Positions 5,296-6,138 of a stretch of 6,138 nucleotides of DNA are shown here, one piece after another (within the stretch, counting starts at the first letter, position 1; each line of letters begins with the position of its first letter). The position numbers were made by a program, and so were the translations under genes. The notes below the pieces were generated by a model that was given only the letters and a program-made list of their open reading frames with translations, had not been told where the DNA came from and searched no databases. Source of the DNA: an uncultured Clostridia bacterium (GTDB taxonomy: Bacteria; Bacillota; Clostridia; Christensenellales; Borkfalkiaceae); assembly GCA_934254755.1 (NCBI GenBank), contig CAKQMM010000077.1, positions 1-6,138 on the forward strand, read 5' to 3'.

Positions 5296-5790
5296 TTACT
5301 TCATTTTTAAAATTTTTATTTTATCCGCACTTACGTTCAGTGCGGTTACGACCGCGTCAGTTATCTGCATGCGAACTTTTACGTCGTCCGCCCCCTCGCA
5401 AACTATTATCACTCCCTCAACCGTGGGTAAATACTCATTTATCACGTAAGGTTTTCCCCCGACCATCACGACCGTTTCCTTTACGGTCGTAACCCCGCCG
5501 CTTTCGGTTTTAACGACGTCTTTTGCGACTTCAACCCGGCTTTTTTCGGCATAAGTTATTAAAACTTTCGACTTACCCGCGCCGCTTACGTTTTGAATTA
5601 TGTTTTCAAGCCGTTTTTCCGTGTCGCCCGAAGACGACGCCGTATCTGAACCCGATTTAAAAAGTCCGCTTAAATTCCCGCCGAAAATAAATGCGACCGC
5701 CACTACCGAAACGAGCAAAATTATCAGCAAATGCTCGGTTTTTAACTTCTTTTTAGTCTTAACCTGTTCGCTCAAATTCTTCGCCCCCAT
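5296..5790 (-). CDS. spoIIIAG: Stage III sporulation protein AG
   Basis: From the ATG at 5790 this gives 164 residues: a basic cytosolic N-terminus (VKTKKKLKTEH), one membrane helix (about 20-37, LLIILLVSVVAVAFIF), a Ser/Gly linker, then a ring-building domain. The conserved start EKRLENIIQNVSGAGKSKVLITY is at about 58-80, and PTVEGVIIVCEGADDVKV and the final KIKILKMK close it. The part between (about 81-121, VEVAKDVVKTESGG...VINEY) corresponds to the beta-rich insertion that builds the SpoIIIAG ring, shorter than in the 229-residue Bacillus protein. SpoIIIAG forms a large oligomeric ring in the SpoIIIA-SpoIIQ apparatus. The start is uncertain: GTG at 5808 adds six residues (overlap with spoIIIAF 50 bases) but has no ribosome-binding site; TTG at 5775 shortens it by five; the chosen ATG has GGAG directly against it. 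All three lie inside spoIIIAF. Confidence 0.9.
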   Translation of the reverse strand: MGAKNLSEQVKTKKKLKTEHLLIILLVSVVAVAFIFGGNLSGLFKSGSDTASSSGDTEKRLENIIQNVSGAGKSKVLITYAEKSRVEVAKDVVKTESGGVTTVKETVVMVGGKPYVINEYLPTVEGVIIVCEGADDVKVRMQITDAVVTALNVSADKIKILKMK

Positions 5791-6138
5791 CTCCGTTAAA
5801 TTCCACACCGACCAAAGCCGTATTTACATCAAGCGTTTTTGAAGCAATCTCTTTTGCCTTTTCGCTTATATTTATGCTGTCACGGTCGCTTTCTATGACC
5901 TTTTTATCGAAAAAAATTAAAACCGATTTTATTTCACTTTGTTCGTCGTATTCGATGCTTACGTTTTCGCATTTAAGTCCGTTTATAAAGAGTGCGGTTT
6001 TAAGCGAATAAAGTCGCGTTTTATCGTCGATTTTTCTCGCGTATTGCGCGTAACCGTCGTTTACGTCTGCGAAGGTAGCACCTCCCGACTTTAAAAAAGT
6101 TACGACCGGAATAACGATAATCGCAACCGCTATAACGC
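5759..6138 (-). CDS. spoIIIAF: Stage III sporulation protein AF, C-terminal 125 residues (N-terminus cut by window edge)
   Basis: The frame whose codons begin at 6136 is open for 125 codons to a TAA at 5761-5759. It begins inside a membrane helix, VIAVAIIVIPVVTFLKSG, equivalent to the second N-terminal helix of SpoIIIAF (family members read ...PI/PxxxxF at this point). A soluble domain follows: AQYARKIDDKTRLYSLKTAL, then a beta-rich part ENVSIEYDEQSEIKSVLIFF, the helix ISEKAKEIASKTL and a final NTALVGVEFNGDGGEEFERTG. The ending, a short helix, a strand and a glycine/acid-rich tail, is like Bacillus SpoIIIAF (206 residues). Identification rests on this pattern plus position before spoIIIAG; overall similarity in this family is low. 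About 60-80 N-terminal residues are missing. Its 3' end overlaps spoIIIAG, indicating tight operon packing. The role is accessory in the SpoIIIA channel; its exact function is unclear. Confidence 0.82.
   Translation of the reverse strand, partial: VIAVAIIVIPVVTFLKSGGATFADVNDGYAQYARKIDDKTRLYSLKTALFINGLKCENVSIEYDEQSEIKSVLIFFDKKVIESDRDSINISEKAKEIASKTLDVNTALVGVEFNGDGGEEFERTG

Overview
The window is a compact block of genes that all read on the minus strand, so the biological order runs from position 6138 down to 1. It contains the end of a spoIIIA sporulation operon (spoIIIAF C-terminal part, spoIIIAG, spoIIIAH). Next come a terminator and a 264-base intergenic region. The rest is a housekeeping operon: an Asp23/YqhY-type gene, nusB, folD, ispA, tlyA, nadK and the start of argR, which runs off the left edge. 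This is the classic Firmicutes neighbourhood (in Bacillus subtilis spoIIIA-accB-accC-yqhY-nusB-folD-xseA-xseB-ispA-dxs-tlyA-ahrC-recN; clostridia add nadK before argR). The spoIIIA genes point to an endospore-forming member, most likely an uncultured gut-type Clostridia. That placement is an inference from synteny and protein character; no marker in the window fixes the genus.

Right part (4813-6138): SpoIIIAF, SpoIIIAG and SpoIIIAH are membrane-anchored parts of the SpoIIIA-SpoIIQ feeding-tube apparatus that links mother cell and forespore. SpoIIIAG and SpoIIIAH carry ring-building folds behind one N-terminal membrane helix each. The unit ends in a strong intrinsic terminator at about 4760-4787.

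Middle (4549-4812): the only long non-coding stretch. It holds the terminator, several AT-rich dyad symmetries and weak promoter-like elements, and must drive the downstream operon unless the terminator is read through.

Left part (1-4548): the genes are tightly packed. There are ATGA four-base overlaps at folD/ispA and ispA/tlyA, a TAATG overlap at nadK/argR, a 2-base gap at nusB/folD and a 23-base gap at tlyA/nadK. The largest gap (69 bases, asp23/nusB) holds a perfect 20-base palindrome followed by four Ts. The genes cover antitermination and rRNA synthesis (NusB), one-carbon metabolism (FolD), farnesyl diphosphate synthesis (IspA), rRNA 2'-O-methylation (TlyA), NADP supply (NadK) and arginine control (ArgR). 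Compared with Bacillus, accB/accC, xseA/xseB and dxs are missing from their usual slots.

I see no mobile element, CRISPR array, tRNA, rRNA or anti-phage system, and no evidence of a wholly new system. The points worth a second look are regulatory DNA and small departures within known genes.
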